A stretch of DNA of 64,000 nt from Meghimatium bilineatum. Taxonomy: Eukaryota > Mollusca > Gastropoda > Stylommatophora > Philomycidae. The stretch spans positions 9,411,152 through 9,475,151 of the forward strand of contig CM067307.1 in assembly GCA_034231615.1 (NCBI GenBank), written 5' to 3'. The notes beneath the pieces are model-generated. The model had not been told where the DNA came from, did not search any database, and was given only the letters and a program-made list of their open reading frames with translations. The position numbers were made by a program, and so were the translations under genes. Positions 1 to 10,783 of this stretch are shown piece after piece (positions within the stretch are counted from its first letter, which is position 1; each line of letters opens with the position of its first letter).

Positions 1-359
1 TTTCTTGTCTTATTTGTTGTTATTTTTGTTTGTCTTACTTTTTATCAAATCCCTGTCACATCTACTAGTCTGATATCGACCCAAATATATTTTTTTTGGT
101 TCAGATTAGTGCGTATTGGTTGATTTGAGAGAGGAAAATATGACAGATGTCTGTTGAATGAGTGGGGAGTGGCCATCATTGATTAGGCTAGTGATGATTT
201 TAGCAGTCTCTGATCTGACCTTTGCTTGCGTGTGGAGTGATCGAATGTATTAAGCAATCCTGACCACCCCCTTTCGCTTGGTAAATGGTAGAAAGAGACA
301 TTATGTGGGTTGGTCAAAATTTTTACACAATGAAGCCATTTTTAGATATTCTGATTTTC

Positions 360-473
<114 letters not shown>

Positions 474-507
474 GATAGTGTATATAATGTGCTTGAATTT
501 TATGTCA

Positions 508-622
508 GGCGCATAACTGAGAGGTTAGAGCGTTGGACTTCCACTAGTTAAGTCTAGAGTTCGATCCCCGGTAAGGACTGGGATTTATTTCTGTCAGAGG
601 GTAAATAAAAAAACAACAACTA
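508..622 (+). mobile_element. tRNA-derived SINE head or tRNA pseudogene
   Basis: The segment looks like a decayed tRNA: an A-box-like stretch (ACTGAGAGGTTAGAGCG) is followed about 30 bases later by a B-box-like GAGTTCGATCC, then an A-rich tail with AAC repeats near 606-620. This is the usual layout of a short tRNA-derived SINE. A folded acceptor stem is not evident, so a working tRNA gene is unlikely. Confidence 0.5.
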
Positions 623-808
623 ATTCTACATGACGTGGCGACAGCAAGAGCATGCGGCCTTTATTACAGAGCTACAAAATCCCTCCCTACAACTCCTTAA
701 CGGGAAACATGCAGTATTTGAGTTTGACTAGAAGTTTAAAAGAATATCCGGGCGTTAAGCAGAAGGTAGACCAAGGAATAGAAAACATCAAGATAGCCTT
801 GAACAAAC

Positions 809-998
809 ATGGAGTTGGCTGTCCCATCCCATATAGGGTCAGTGACCCAAAGCCATGTTGAAGTCGGATGTGTCAGGCCGAAAGCGCAGATATAGCAGTA
901 ATGCTGTAAACCATGACACAACGCATTCCGTTCTCCGGACTACATCCTGCTAATCTGCAGGAGTTTGAGAACGAACGAAGAAGAAGAAAAAGAAGAAG
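809..998 (+). mobile_element. SINE-A copy, 5'-truncated
   Basis: This copy matches the 3' two-thirds of the SINE-A element whose full-length form lies at 26902-27179. It starts at GGAGTTGGCTGTCCC, continues through the conserved CGCATTCCGTTCTCCGGAC block, and ends in a GAA-rich tail. It has lost the first third, including the conserved GGCGACTAAGGAGG motif. Non-coding; the short open frames over it are incidental. Confidence 0.85.
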
Positions 999-1155
999 GT
1001 AGTCGACAGCACAGATGCTAGTGTTCTGGCTTGAACAACAGAAACGTACAATGATTCCACGTATGAATATTAAACTGTCAAAATCACCAACTCAAAAATA
1101 AGGATTTTTAAATATTGAGACACGAAATAATTAAAACAGTCGGAATGAATAGATT

Positions 1156-1232
1156 ATAATAATCGAATAGTACACTGGAGATTAAGATAATCGAATATTA
1201 CACTGGATATTATGATAATCGAATAACACTGA
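1156..1232. repeat. 28-bp tandem repeat, under 3 copies
   Basis: Units begin ATAATCGAAT and contain ACACTGG. The surrounding 1000-2420 is otherwise unique AT-rich DNA with no gene or repeat I recognise. Confidence 0.6.
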
Positions 1233-2425
1233 AGAATTTACCAGTTGGTTTGATGTTGTGCACTCATTTTCAGACATTAGAAACACTGGAATCTAGAAAT
1301 ACTAGCAGGACTAACTACGTTGTCATTGTAAAGATCCGTTGCTGTATTTCCTTCGGGATTTCCCGTCTCGAACCAATTCCCACTAGAAAAGCTATGAAAG
1401 AGGCTCTACTACAAGATACTCTTTTGATATATGCTCAATGATAAGCTCAAATCTCATGCAGCGTTTCTTAGATTTCCTTATCTGACTTTTCTCGCGCGTT
1501 TCATGGGCTGGCACACAATATATACCCACAGCAACAAATAAACAGTCCCATCAGCCAAAATTAGTGACACTGTGTGTGATCAGCTAGCAAGACTTCTAGA
1601 GAAAGACTGAATATATATACTGTGCGGGGAATCCCGGCAATGATCATTGACAACCGCCCCTTATTGTTACGTCCGTATTTAGTCGTTTCTTATATTTCTA
1701 GATGTCCACGCTGAAATACGCTTATATGAAGAAAGACCCCACCTCGTCTGTGGAATAAAAAAAAAGATATACCTAACAGTTATAACACTAAGCATAGATT
1801 TACCACTAAATCCAGAGGTCTTGGCGAATGGATTATATGAACCGCAACCGTCAATATTTTGTATGGTTGTAAAGCTGACAGATAAACAAACTGGACTAAC
1901 GACCGCAATTGAAAGCAACGTTACTCACCACAAGATGTACAGTTAGTTTAACCACTAGAGTATAAACAGCAATAAATAATACACAATGAAATGGAGATAT
2001 TTACAAATACTTAACTGGATCAGTTATACCTTTATACAAGCTTGTAATGTATCACATGAAGAACGAGACAGCTTAGTTGATAGTTGATTTCTCGCCTGAC
2101 ACAATCGTTCCTCCAGTCGACTCAGCTGTAAATGGGTACCTGACGCATGAGTTGGAGAAGGTAAATACAGCAACGAAGGGAAATGGCCACCCCATCTACT
2201 AGTTTCTGCAGCTTAGTACATGAATAGTTATCATTATATCCGACGTCAGGTTGCTGCAATGGAACCTACCTTTATCTATAATGTATGACAGGCTGCAACA
2301 TAAGCTACCAAGAGCCGCATACCGCATATGTACCGCGAGTTGGATAGGCCTGGTTTGCGGTATCGTTATCGAGAATATGCATATCGACATTTAGTATCGA
2401 AATGAACAAAGAGAAGTGAAATATT
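1233..2425. other. Unassigned AT-rich DNA
   Basis: No convincing coding exon, RNA gene or known repeat. The open frames here are short, lack recognisable domains and are not flanked by good splice sites. Confidence 0.5.
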
Positions 2426-2429
2426 TCAC

Positions 2430-2614
2430 ATGCACCGTCAAGTTTCAGAACTGCGATGGAGAATATTTTCAGGTTTGGGACCCTGGATGGAGTACATTAT
2501 GTCAAGTTCCTAATACACGATGGAGAATATTGTCAAGTTCCAGTCTCACGATGGAGAATTATGTCAAGTTACAGACCCATGATGAAGATTATTATGTCAA
2601 GTTCCAGACCCACA
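2430..2614. repeat. Degenerate tandem repeat, unit about 36-40 bp
   Basis: The motifs ATGGAGAAT and TGTCAAGTTCCAGACCCA recur four to five times with substitutions and small indels. The overlapping open frames are repeat artefacts. Confidence 0.75.
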
Positions 2615-2640
2615 GCGATAGATATTTATGGAGGTTTTAG

Positions 2641-2818
2641 GCTGGAGCTGGCTGTCTCATCTCATATAGTGTCGCAGTGATTAATAATCCAGAAGACCGA
2701 TGTGTCAGATCAAAAGGAACACATATCGCAGCTAAACTGTAAACCATAATACGACGCATTCCGTTCTCAGGGCTACATTATGCTGATCTGAAGAATTCTG
2801 AGAACGAATGCAAAAAAA
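2641..2818 (+). mobile_element. SINE-A copy, old and diverged
   Basis: It carries the order GGAGCTGGCTGTCTCATC, GATGTGTCAGATC, ATATCGCAGC, CGCATTCCGTTCTC and GAGAACGAATGCA, the same blocks as full-length SINE-A, with many substitutions. The tail is A-rich rather than GAA. Confidence 0.75.
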
Positions 2819-2920
2819 ATATCTATGTTCTCATCCTAATCTCACCAGCAGCGATACAAGAGTAAAGAGGCATGTCGCAGTCAGACTTTGATTAGATGAT
2901 CTTTAGATACTTCCAGTGAA

Positions 2921-3190
2921 TACACACTTTCTCCCTTCACTGATAGACACATTTCGGTCATTCTTCGGGAATTTTCTCTGTTACAATACACACTTTCTCC
3001 CTTCACTGATAGACACATTTCGGCTATTCTTCGGGAATGTTCTCTGTACAATACACACTTTCTCCCTTCACTGATAGACACATTTCGGCTATTCTTCGGG
3101 AATGTTCTCTGTACAATACACACTATCTCCCTTCACTGATAGACACATTTCGGCTATTCTTCGGGAATGTTCTCTGTACAATACACACGT
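2921..3190. repeat. 65-bp tandem repeat, 4 copies
   Basis: TACACACTTTCTCCCTTCAC recurs at about 2921, 2987, 3052 and (one change) 3117, a period of 65 to 66 bases. The last three copies are nearly identical. Confidence 0.95.
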
Positions 3191-3690
3191 ATCAGACGTG
3201 TTTTCCACATAACGGGGATTGTCAAATGTTAAAAATTTTAATATCAATTACTTCTACTTCCTAGTTCTGCAGGGAAAGTCAGAACCTGATCTGGAGTTCA
3301 TTATACTTTCTAATGATTGTTATTGTACCAACGTTCAATCCATGTACTTTTCCATCTCACTACAACTTTCTATCTTCTAGTTAGTGAAATCCCCAGGTAT
3401 GTATTCCCCTCCAGCATCGTTATGATACTCGCATATTTCAAATATACCAAGTCAGATTTTCTCCCCAACAATTCTATTTTGATTCGCTATTTCAACGGTG
3501 CTTTATCCGCCATATTATATTTGCACGATTTTCCCAGAATTCTTTTTAAAGTTCACTAATTATGTTAATTTAGTTCTGTCTCGTCTGGGTTTTGTTTTTC
3601 CAATTTTTTTCTTGTATGTTTTGTTATCTCGAGGCAAGTGTATCCCTAGAAATGTTGTAAACACGACCGTCTGCAATATAAAGCCCACTG
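3191..3690. other. Unassigned AT-rich DNA
   Basis: Pyrimidine-rich on the plus strand, with two overlapping open frames of 65 to 80 codons that lack any recognisable domain. I see no gene. Confidence 0.5.
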
Positions 3691-3691
3691 G

Positions 3692-3836
3692 CTAATGGGG
3701 AATAATCCATTCAAAATGACTCTTTTGAGTATTCCTTTATTTTGATTGGTCCCACGCACAGAATAATCACAGAAAACAATGAAAACCATGAACATATACT
3801 CAAATGAGTCATTAAGTATGACTTATTTCCCATTAG
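3692..3836. mobile_element. MITE-like element with 41-bp terminal inverted repeats
   Basis: The left arm (3692-3732, starting CTAATGGGGAATAA) and right arm (3796-3836, ending TTATTTCCCATTAG) are imperfect reverse complements separated by about 63 bases. If the termini are read as ATGGGG...CCCAT, the flanks are TA/TA, the target duplication of Tc1/mariner-type transposons. There is no transposase. The superfamily assignment is an inference. Confidence 0.6.
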
Positions 3837-3979
3837 TAGTTCTTGTATCCGGGCGGTTATATGTATGCGTGTAACTGTATAGAAACTAAACTACAGAAAC
3901 TTTATATTTATGTTTGAATCACTGGATCTGAAATATATATATATATAATCTTCCTACATGATACGAAAATACAGCTGAC

Positions 3980-4228
3980 AAACATAGCTTACACGCAAAC
4001 ATAGCTCACACAAACATAGCTTACACGCAAACATAGCTCACACAAACATAGCTTACAAACAAACATAGCTCACACACAAACATAGCTCACACAAACATAG
4101 CTTACAAACAAACATAGCTCACACACAAATATAGCTCACACGCAAACATAGCTCACACACAAACATAGCTCACACGCAAACATAGCTCACACGCAAACAT
4201 AGCTCACACGCAAACATAGCTCACACAA
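3980..4228. repeat. ACATAGCTCACACGCAA minisatellite
   Basis: About 15 to 16 units of 14 to 18 bases with length variants (ACACAA, ACACGCAA, ACAAACAA linkers) around an ACATAGCT(C/T)ACA core. Confidence 0.95.
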
Positions 4229-4370
4229 TGACATTGGGTCAGAGGTTATGAAATCATGGAACGTTGTATTAGCAACCTACACATGTAACTGTTTATACTG
4301 ATCCCCTATGCTCCAATGAAGGTGAATCTATTTTGAGGACCGAGTATTGTGGACGAATATTCGTCCAATA

Positions 4371-4520
4371 ATGGAAACACATAGAATGTTACCCTGCTAG
4401 AAACACATAGAATGTAACCCTTACTGGAAACACATAGAATGTAACACTGCTAGAAATACATATAATGTAACCCTGCTAGAAACACATAAAATCTAACTCT
4501 TACTGGAAACACACAAAATC
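4371..4520. repeat. 27-bp tandem repeat, about 5 copies
   Basis: Units contain AACACATAGAATGTAACCC followed by a TACTGGA or TGCTAGA variant. Confidence 0.85.
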
Positions 4521-4639
4521 GTACATCCATACATAATCGGATGTTTCTCCTGAAAGCAACGGCAAACTACAGAAGTATTGTGCCAAGAATTTCCTTATGG
4601 ATGTGATGTAATTTTCGTTTGGAATTTTCCCAGGTGCTA

Positions 4640-5000
4640 AAAAAAATCAACGTTCAAGAAGACTGGTTATTAAACATATTAAGAAGGAAGGTGGTTTTTA
4701 AACATCATATTAAGAAGGAAGGTGGTTTTTAAACATCATATTAAGAAGGAAGGTGGTTTTTTATCGATCATATGAAGAGACACGATAGGCATGGAAATTA
4801 TGTTGTTTGAGGGGGGTGGTATAATGCATTGGAGGAAAAGGTCGACCAAGACGTCGCTGGACAAGAGATATTCAATAATGCATGTATATATCGCTAGAGG
4901 AGGTGGGACAGCTTGTCAGTGACTATTGGAATTTTAATAGATTTATAAGGAAGACTACGTTCTGGAAAGAATACGTCACATGACAGAGATTTGATATGCA
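4640..5000 (+). mobile_element. Decayed LINE 3' end with internal minisatellite
   Basis: Across frameshifts the plus strand reads fragments resembling the C-terminal region after the reverse transcriptase of many non-LTR retrotransposons: 'ILRRKVVFIDHMKRHDRHGN', then a Lys/Arg-rich stretch, then 'SLEEVGQLVSDYWNFNRF'. In intact relatives this is the 'GH..R.D ... RGRPRKRW...MSL.E...L..DR..WR' tail. The copy has stops and shifts and cannot be functional. A 31-bp unit inside it is repeated about three times at 4672-4762. The specific family is not determined. Confidence 0.55.
4672..4762. repeat. 31-bp tandem repeat inside a LINE fragment, 3 copies
   Basis: TTAAGAAGGAAGGTGGTTTT recurs at 31-base spacing. 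The unit corresponds to the 'ILRRKVVF' coding stretch of the LINE remnant that continues after the array. Confidence 0.8.
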
Positions 5001-5035
5001 TGTTACAAGGCAGCAATGGTATTTTAGTGTGTGAT

Positions 5036-5195
5036 CAGGGCTGTCTCATCCCACAGAGGGGCCAAAGTTACAAAGAGCCTGCCACGCTAGATGTTCCAGG
5101 CAGAAAGAGCAGGCATCATAGTCAAGCTGTAAACCGTGAGATATTTCGTTGTTTGGACTAAATACTAGTAACCTACTGTAGTTTGAGAATAGACA
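5036..5195 (+). mobile_element. SINE-A copy, strongly diverged
   Basis: It retains GGCTGTCTCATCCCA, GCCACGCTAGATGTTCCAGGC (a changed version of the SINE-A core), GCTGTAAACCGTGA and a closing GTTTGAGAAT, in SINE-A order. Confidence 0.6.
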
Positions 5196-5576
5196 CATAA
5201 GACGACTTCCCAATCCTCATACGATGATTTGTTACCACTTTCATTTTAATTCCTGACACCAGTTCTCACTTCGAACGACTCAAAGAAAAAGCTGGACAGC
5301 GGTAGAGAAGTTAGATCATTTCATCTCCGGTCTGACCTGAATGAGCAATGCATATCTATCTATCAGGCGTACAGGCAGAGGGGTGTTCATTCTAGATCAG
5401 ATCATGTTGATTTAAGGATGATAGATCATTCTTAATCTCTCGTCATTTTCATCTATTTTATATAATCTTAATCATCTACATTACATCGTTAATCGTCGTG
5501 TCTAGTGTCATCTTTCGTATTCCTTTTATCCCTATATCTTAATTTATTTCTGGCTCCATCTATATACATGCTCATT
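5196..5576. other. Unassigned DNA
   Basis: Unique-looking sequence that becomes TC/AT-rich toward 5440-5576. No gene or RNA seen. Confidence 0.5.
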
Positions 5577-5582
5577 TAATTT

Positions 5583-6030
5583 TATCTCCCTATATTTCAT
5601 CTCCCTATAACTTCATCTCCCTATAACTTCATCTCCCTATAACTTCATCTCCCTATAACTTCATCTCCCTATATCTTCATCTCCCTATAACTTCATCTCC
5701 CTATAACTTCATCTCCCTATATCTTCATCTCCCTATATCTTCATCTCCCTATAACTTCATCTCCCTATATCTTCATCTCCCTATAACTTCATCTCCCTAT
5801 AACTTCATCTCCCTATATCTTCATCTCCCTATAACTTCATCTCCTTATAACTTCATCTTCATCTATATTCATCTCCCTATATCTTCATCTCCCTATATCT
5901 TCATCTCCCTATAACTTCATCTCCCTATAACTTCATTTCCCTATATCTTCATCTCCCTATATCTTCATCTCCCTATATCTTCATCTCCATATATCTTCAT
6001 CTCCCTATATCTTCATCTCCCTATATCTTT
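5583..6030. repeat. 16-bp minisatellite, about 28 units
   Basis: Tandem CTTCATCTCCCTATAA/CTTCATCTCCCTATAT units, with a few degenerate ones near 5850-5870 and at the right edge. Confidence 0.98.
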
Positions 6031-6211
6031 ATATTTATTATTTTCATTTCCATCTATCTTCATCTTCATCATAGTTATCTACATCTATAAGTCACACCCT
6101 GTACCCTCATATGCGTTTGTCCTCCTTTCCTCAAACGAGTGGAGATTACATAGGATACCAGGATACCGGTACAACGGTCGTTGTCGCAATGCAAAGATCT
6201 CAGCAACAGTA

Positions 6212-6690
6212 TTACACTCAGAGATGGGCATTTAATCATTTAGTCTCAGTGATAGTAATACTCTCAGAGATGGGCATTTAATCATTTAGTCTCAGTGACA
6301 GTAATACACTCAGAGATGGGCATTTAATCATTTAGTCTCAGTAATACACTCAGAGATGGGCATTTAATCATTTAGTCTCAGTGATAGTAATACACTCAGA
6401 GATGGGCATTTAATCATTTAGTCTCAGTAATACACTCAGAGATGGGCATTTAATCATTTAGTCTCAGTGATAGTAATACACTGACCCCGAGATGGACACG
6501 TAATTATTTAGTCTCAGTGACAGTAATACACTCAGAGATGGGCATTTAATCATTTAGTCTCAGTAATACACTCAGAGATGGGCATTTAATTATTTAGTCT
6601 CAGTGATAGTAATATACTCAGAGATGGGCATTTAATCATTTAGTCTCAGTGACAGTAAAACGCTGACCCCGAGATGGACACGTAATTAGT
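6212..6690. repeat. Tandem repeat of 46- and 40-bp units
   Basis: ACTCAGAGATGGGCATTTAA recurs about nine times. Longer units carry an extra TGATAG or TGACAG block that shorter units lack. Two units near 6484 and 6665 have a shared variant (CGAGATGGACACGTAAT). Confidence 0.95.
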
Positions 6691-6799
6691 TATTAGAAAA
6701 TAGCACATTGCTATAAAACGGAGAGTGTAAATGAAATGTTCTTATTTGGCACAGTGATATGATCGCTATAATCGCCATCCTTTACTCCTTATTGATAAA

Positions 6800-7085
6800 G
6801 GTCACCTAGGAATCTATCACAGTGGTGGCACATTCATTATTCCCCTGTCACCTAGGAATCTATCGTAGCGGTGGAACTCATTATTCCCCTTTCACCTAGG
6901 AATCTACCGCAGTGGTGGCACATTGATTATTCCCCTGTCACCTAGGAATCTACCGCAGTGGTGGCATATTCATTATTCCCCTTTCACCTAGGAATCTATC
7001 ACAGTGGTGGCACATTGGTTTTTTCACCTGTCACCTAGGAATCTACCGCAGTGGTGGCACATTGATTATTTCCCTGTCACCTAGG
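6800..7085. repeat. Tandem repeat of about 46 bp, 6 copies
   Basis: CACCTAGGAATCTA(T/C)C...CAGTGGTGGCACATT...TATTCCCCT recurs six times. Confidence 0.95.
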
Positions 7086-7239
7086 AGCCTACAACAGAAG
7101 GATAACGGCGCGAATGCCTATCGTCTGTATCTTGTCAACATGCATGTTATTTGATAAAATACAAAAGTAACAAATTTAGACAAGATGAGTATTTCTTCAT
7201 AGATGACAGTTTGACAACCTATTCCGTCCAACTTTCCTT

Positions 7240-7302
7240 AGTCGCCTTTTACGACATGTCTGGAAAGAAGACAGTAACTACATTCTTTACACCCTGAATT
7301 AG
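7240..7302 (-). mobile_element. SINE-A head fragment
   Basis: CCTTAGTCGCCTTTTACGAC followed by ATGTCTGGAAAG is the reverse complement of the conserved head of SINE-A. Only this block is kept. Confidence 0.6.
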
Positions 7303-7330
7303 ACATCAAGAATCCAGTTGCCACACAGGT

Positions 7331-7470
7331 GATATACTCTTGGAATGATATAGAGGTGGCATACATATTCCTGGAATAATATAGAGGTGGCATTCATATT
7401 CCTGGAATAATATAGAGGTGGCATACATATTCCTGGAATAATATAGACGTTGCATAAATATTCTTGGAAA
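7331..7470. repeat. 31-bp tandem repeat, 4-5 copies
   Basis: ATATTCCTGGAATAATATAG plus AGGTGGCATAC; the repeat distance is 31 bases. Two artificial frames read through it on the minus strand. Confidence 0.95.
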
Positions 7471-8155
7471 TATTGTAATATAGCAGACATTTATTGCAAA
7501 CAGTGTGAGATTCGTTTCAAATTTTATGAAAGGACCTCTGAAAAAAAATGGAAACAACACTTCCCTGAGCACTTATCCTGAACCTAGTCTATGTCTAACC
7601 CGAGCCGACCTCAGATCACAGATACTGTTTCCAGGGAACCAGCAAAATCCCTCGGTCAAGTAAACCATGAATAAGTAATGGCTCCTTCCAGCATATATTA
7701 CCCAATCAGAATGATTTCTCGTTGAGCAGGCGAGAAGATATCGGCCGGTTTTAGATGGTTGTTATCGGTTGAGATGCAGACGTTAGCTGTTTGCAGGAAA
7801 TGCATATTACGTCTTATGTTTGTCTGTAGGTATTTTCAAGCTGATAAGCATACATTTTTTTTTAAATTTTAAAATTCCCATTCCACACAAAAAAAATCGA
7901 TCACCCTCGTCATTTTTGCCGTCACTCGGAGAATGGAATTGTATTTTTTTTAATCGGGATATTTGATTGCATATTGAGTAGGGTTTGATGTGAAGATGGA
8001 AAGAATTGTGAATTAATTGAGGTTCGAACTGGAGAGGGACAGAATTGTGAATTAAGTGATGTTGGAACTAGAGAGGGGTGGGATGGTTAATTAAATGTTG
8101 TTTGAATTGGAGATGGATGGAATAGGGAATTAAGTGTTGTTTAAATTTGACATAA
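7471..8155. other. Unassigned DNA with weak repeat near 8000-8150
   Basis: Mostly unique. From about 8000 an imperfect motif (GAATTGTGAATTAA, GGGAATTAAGTGTTGTTT) recurs three times at 55-65 base spacing. Confidence 0.45.
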
Positions 8156-8157
8156 TT

Positions 8158-8556
8158 AACTACGACGCTAGAGAGATAACCCATACTTAGCTACTACGAC
8201 AGGGAGATAACCCATACTTAACTACTACGCTAGAGAAATAACCCATACTTAAATACTACGGCAGAGAAATAACACATACTTAACTGCTACGCTAGGGAGA
8301 TAATCCATACTTAACTACTACGGCAGGGAGATAACACATACTTAACTACTACGGCAGGGAGATAACACATACTTAACTACTACGGCAGGGAGATAACACA
8401 TACTTAACTACTACGGCAGGGAGATAATTCATACTTAACTACTACTCTAGGGAAATAATCCATGCTTAACTACTATGCTGGGGAAATAATCCTAACTTAA
8501 CTACTACGGCAGGGAGATAACCCATACTTAACTACTACGCTAGGGAAATTCCCCAT
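8158..8556. repeat. 31-bp minisatellite, about 13 copies
   Basis: GGCAGGGAGATAACACATAC followed by TTAACTACTAC repeats at 31 bases, with GCTAGAGA/GGCAGGGA variants. Confidence 0.97.
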
Positions 8557-8557
8557 G

Positions 8558-8947
8558 CTCTATCTATCTATTCGCTAAACCCTGTGTTGCATTTCAGCGT
8601 CAGGGGTAGAAGAGTTTTCTTTAGAGAGCGACCGTGTGTGCTAAGTATATTGTGGAATTTGTCGCCTCTTTTATTTCGGTGGTCCTCCGTTTTCTCCATA
8701 TTTAGTTACTTAATCTTGGAATATATTAAGAGACAACAGATCAAATGATTTGCACACATCCGCAGACTGCCATTAGACAGCATACCGTAGCAAGCTATGC
8801 TACACAGATCACGAAAACGATGGACGACCAAAATAACAGTTGCGACAAATTCAACAGTATAAGCAGCACGCACAAGGACCATCACCAGAAAACTCTTCTG
8901 ACGCTGAAAGACAACAAAGGGTTTAGCGAATAGATAGACAGCTAGAT
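8558..8947. mobile_element. Foldback/MITE-like element with long inverted arms
   Basis: The left part (8558 to about 8700) and right part (about 8801 to 8947) are imperfect reverse complements over some 140 bases. The best blocks are TCTATTCGCTAAACCCT and TTTCAGCGTCAG near the left end, matched by AGGGTTTAGCGAATAGATAG and CTGACGCTGAAA on the right, plus an internal GAATTTGTCGC pair. The centre is about 100 bases. It would form one large hairpin. No transposase is encoded, and the 62-codon frame at 8745 is incidental. Confidence 0.65.
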
Positions 8948-8974
8948 ATAGCTACACAAACCTACTACCATAAT

Positions 8975-9450
8975 AAGATGTTGAAAAAAATTATAGTAAA
9001 AATAAAAACCAACAAAGCATAATATAGATTGACGTTTCGATATAAGACCTTCGTCAGAACAATAACAATACATGAATACACGTTATATCTTCTTATATAC
9101 AATAATTATTTTCCTTTTAAGACTATGGCCCATTTGATCTTGTCGGATCCTATCCGGCATTCTGTTATTAGCTGTGAACAGGACTGCCAGATAGTTGGAG
9201 CGGGTTAATGTCAAATGTTTGGTAAAAATGGTCAAATATAAACTAAGTATTGAAACTACGAGAAACTGCACAGAAACTGGTAAGTAATAAAATGAAAATT
9301 GATATATATTGAAATATAGTGAATATTCAAATAAATGCATATAGGAAATATATGTTTTGATAGTAACTGAACAAGAAAAAAGTCTACCAATAACAACATT
9401 GCTTGCAAGAGTGACTATTCCATATTGTTCGTCAATGTTCAACAAGAAAA
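8975..9450 (-). mobile_element. Possible Penelope-like/retroelement 3' end with hammerhead-like motif
   Basis: The minus strand has a 120-codon frame (9445 to 9083) with no recognisable domain. About 25 bases after it come CTGACGA (9057-9051), a 12-base spacer, and GAAACGTC (9038-9031). CTGANGA...GAAAC is the conserved core of hammerhead ribozymes, which are known in Penelope-like retroelements of molluscs and other animals. Helices I and II are weak here, so this may be a decayed ribozyme or a chance match. Confidence 0.35.
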
Positions 9451-9552
9451 TATATACAAATAAATTATCTTCAAACTGATAAATAATATAATTATGCTAA
9501 AACATAAATTTCGTCGTTAAAAGAGCTCGTGTATAAAACTCATTTAGCATGT

Positions 9553-9795
9553 CTAGAACAAACTATACCCTAAAGACATTCCAGAAAACAAACTTCCCCA
9601 GAAAAATCCTGTCCGCTGATACCACACAGCGTCATTTATCTTGGCTGAGTCGATTTTTCGATGTTTTTCATTGGATAACGACACAAAGTGACCATTGAGA
9701 CCATTCGCATCGGCCAAGATATGTGACGATGTTTGAAATGAGCTATATGGCTTTTCTTGAGAAGGGCTTTGTTTTGTAATATATTCAACGTTCAC
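9553..9795 (-). other. Unassigned 80-codon open frame
   Basis: A minus-strand frame starting MNVEYITKQSPSQEKPYSSF and ending SGMSLGYSLF. Composition is protein-like rather than simple-sequence, but I recognise no domain, and I found neither a signal peptide nor clear splice sites around it. About 70 bases upstream the minus strand has a good splice-donor-like AAACTGTGAGTAC at about 9870. The region could be an exon of an unknown gene or chance. Confidence 0.2.
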
Positions 9796-10440
9796 TCATT
9801 TTGTTCTTATTAAGACTCCCTTATCTCTAGCAACACACACGATAATACACAGACATGCGTGTACTCACAGTTTGTTCAGCATCTTAGAGTCAACCACCAT
9901 GTGTCAATCAGCTTCTGTTCAGGCAAAGCAGCTCCGATGTTTTCAGAAATCACGTGAAGTAAAAATATTAACCCTTATTGGATAGACGTATTGAATAAGT
10001 GACGTAACCAGTAATCCACACTTTGAGAATTATCTCCATTCAGGTACATAATGACAATCTAGGAACAATGACACGTAGACGATCCTTCATACGGTATATG
10101 CTCGTTGTATAATCGATCCGTTCGAGAATGGAGCAAGTAAAATAAACATTGGTTAATCTGCAGACGAAGTGTCACCATCAATATACCACTGCTCATTTGA
10201 AGGTAATAGCACAGATCATATGCGTTATTATTTACTCGAGAGCTATGTTTATGTTTTGCAGGATACATTTTAAAAAGAAATTTTTTCAGATGTCGGATTG
10301 AACATTAATTCCCATACATCTTTTATGCTCCAGTTTTTAAAATGTATACATCTGACCATAGTGTAGGTAAGTTTTCTGGAGATCATTTTGAAGATAGGAA
10401 AGTTTCCATAATTATCTTTGAAAGCTAAGATATATTTTAT
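9796..10440. other. Unassigned DNA
   Basis: No recognised repeat or gene. A minus-strand block at about 9880-9960 is somewhat less AT-rich and reads open for about 26 codons before a stop. Confidence 0.45.
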
Positions 10441-10447
10441 CCTCATT

Positions 10448-10580
10448 GACTTGTTGGAGTCTTCTCAAATCGTCACACAACATTGTGAGTTGGCGTCTTC
10501 TCAAATCGTCACACAAGTTTGTGAGTTGGTGTCTTCTCAAATCGTCACACAACATTGTGAGTTGGTGTCTTCTCGGTATG
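10448..10580. repeat. 36-bp tandem repeat, 3-4 copies
   Basis: GAGTTGGTGTCTTCTCAAAT followed by CGTCACACAACATTGT. The unit is a multiple of three, so frames stay open on both strands. Confidence 0.95.
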
Positions 10581-10599
10581 AAAAAAATACACTTCATAA

Positions 10600-10740
10600 A
10601 AAAGGGGGTGGGGTGGGGGGTGTTTGTCCATAAAATAAGTCAGAAACTACTTGTTTCTATATTTACTTCTGGCAACTTTAAAGGACCCCCCCCCCACCCA
10701 ACACTTATGTATGTTATTAAATTCTCTTAAACCCCCACCC
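10600..10740. repeat. G-rich and C-rich low-complexity runs
   Basis: GGGGGTGGGGTGGGGGG near 10602-10620, then CCCCCCCCCCACCC near 10685-10700 and CCCCCACCCGC near 10731. Confidence 0.85.
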
Positions 10741-10783
10741 GCACAAAAAGAAGAATTTATTAGAAAAGTACGAATAATCACAT

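Noticed and set aside
508-580. A functional tRNA gene
   Set aside because: A and B boxes are visible, but no paired acceptor stem is evident and an A-rich tail follows, as in a SINE or retro-pseudogene.
9553-9795. An 80-codon frame as an exon of the calcium-channel gene
   Set aside because: The sequence does not match any channel segment I know, and acceptor and donor sites at its borders are not convincing. It is kept only as an unassigned frame.
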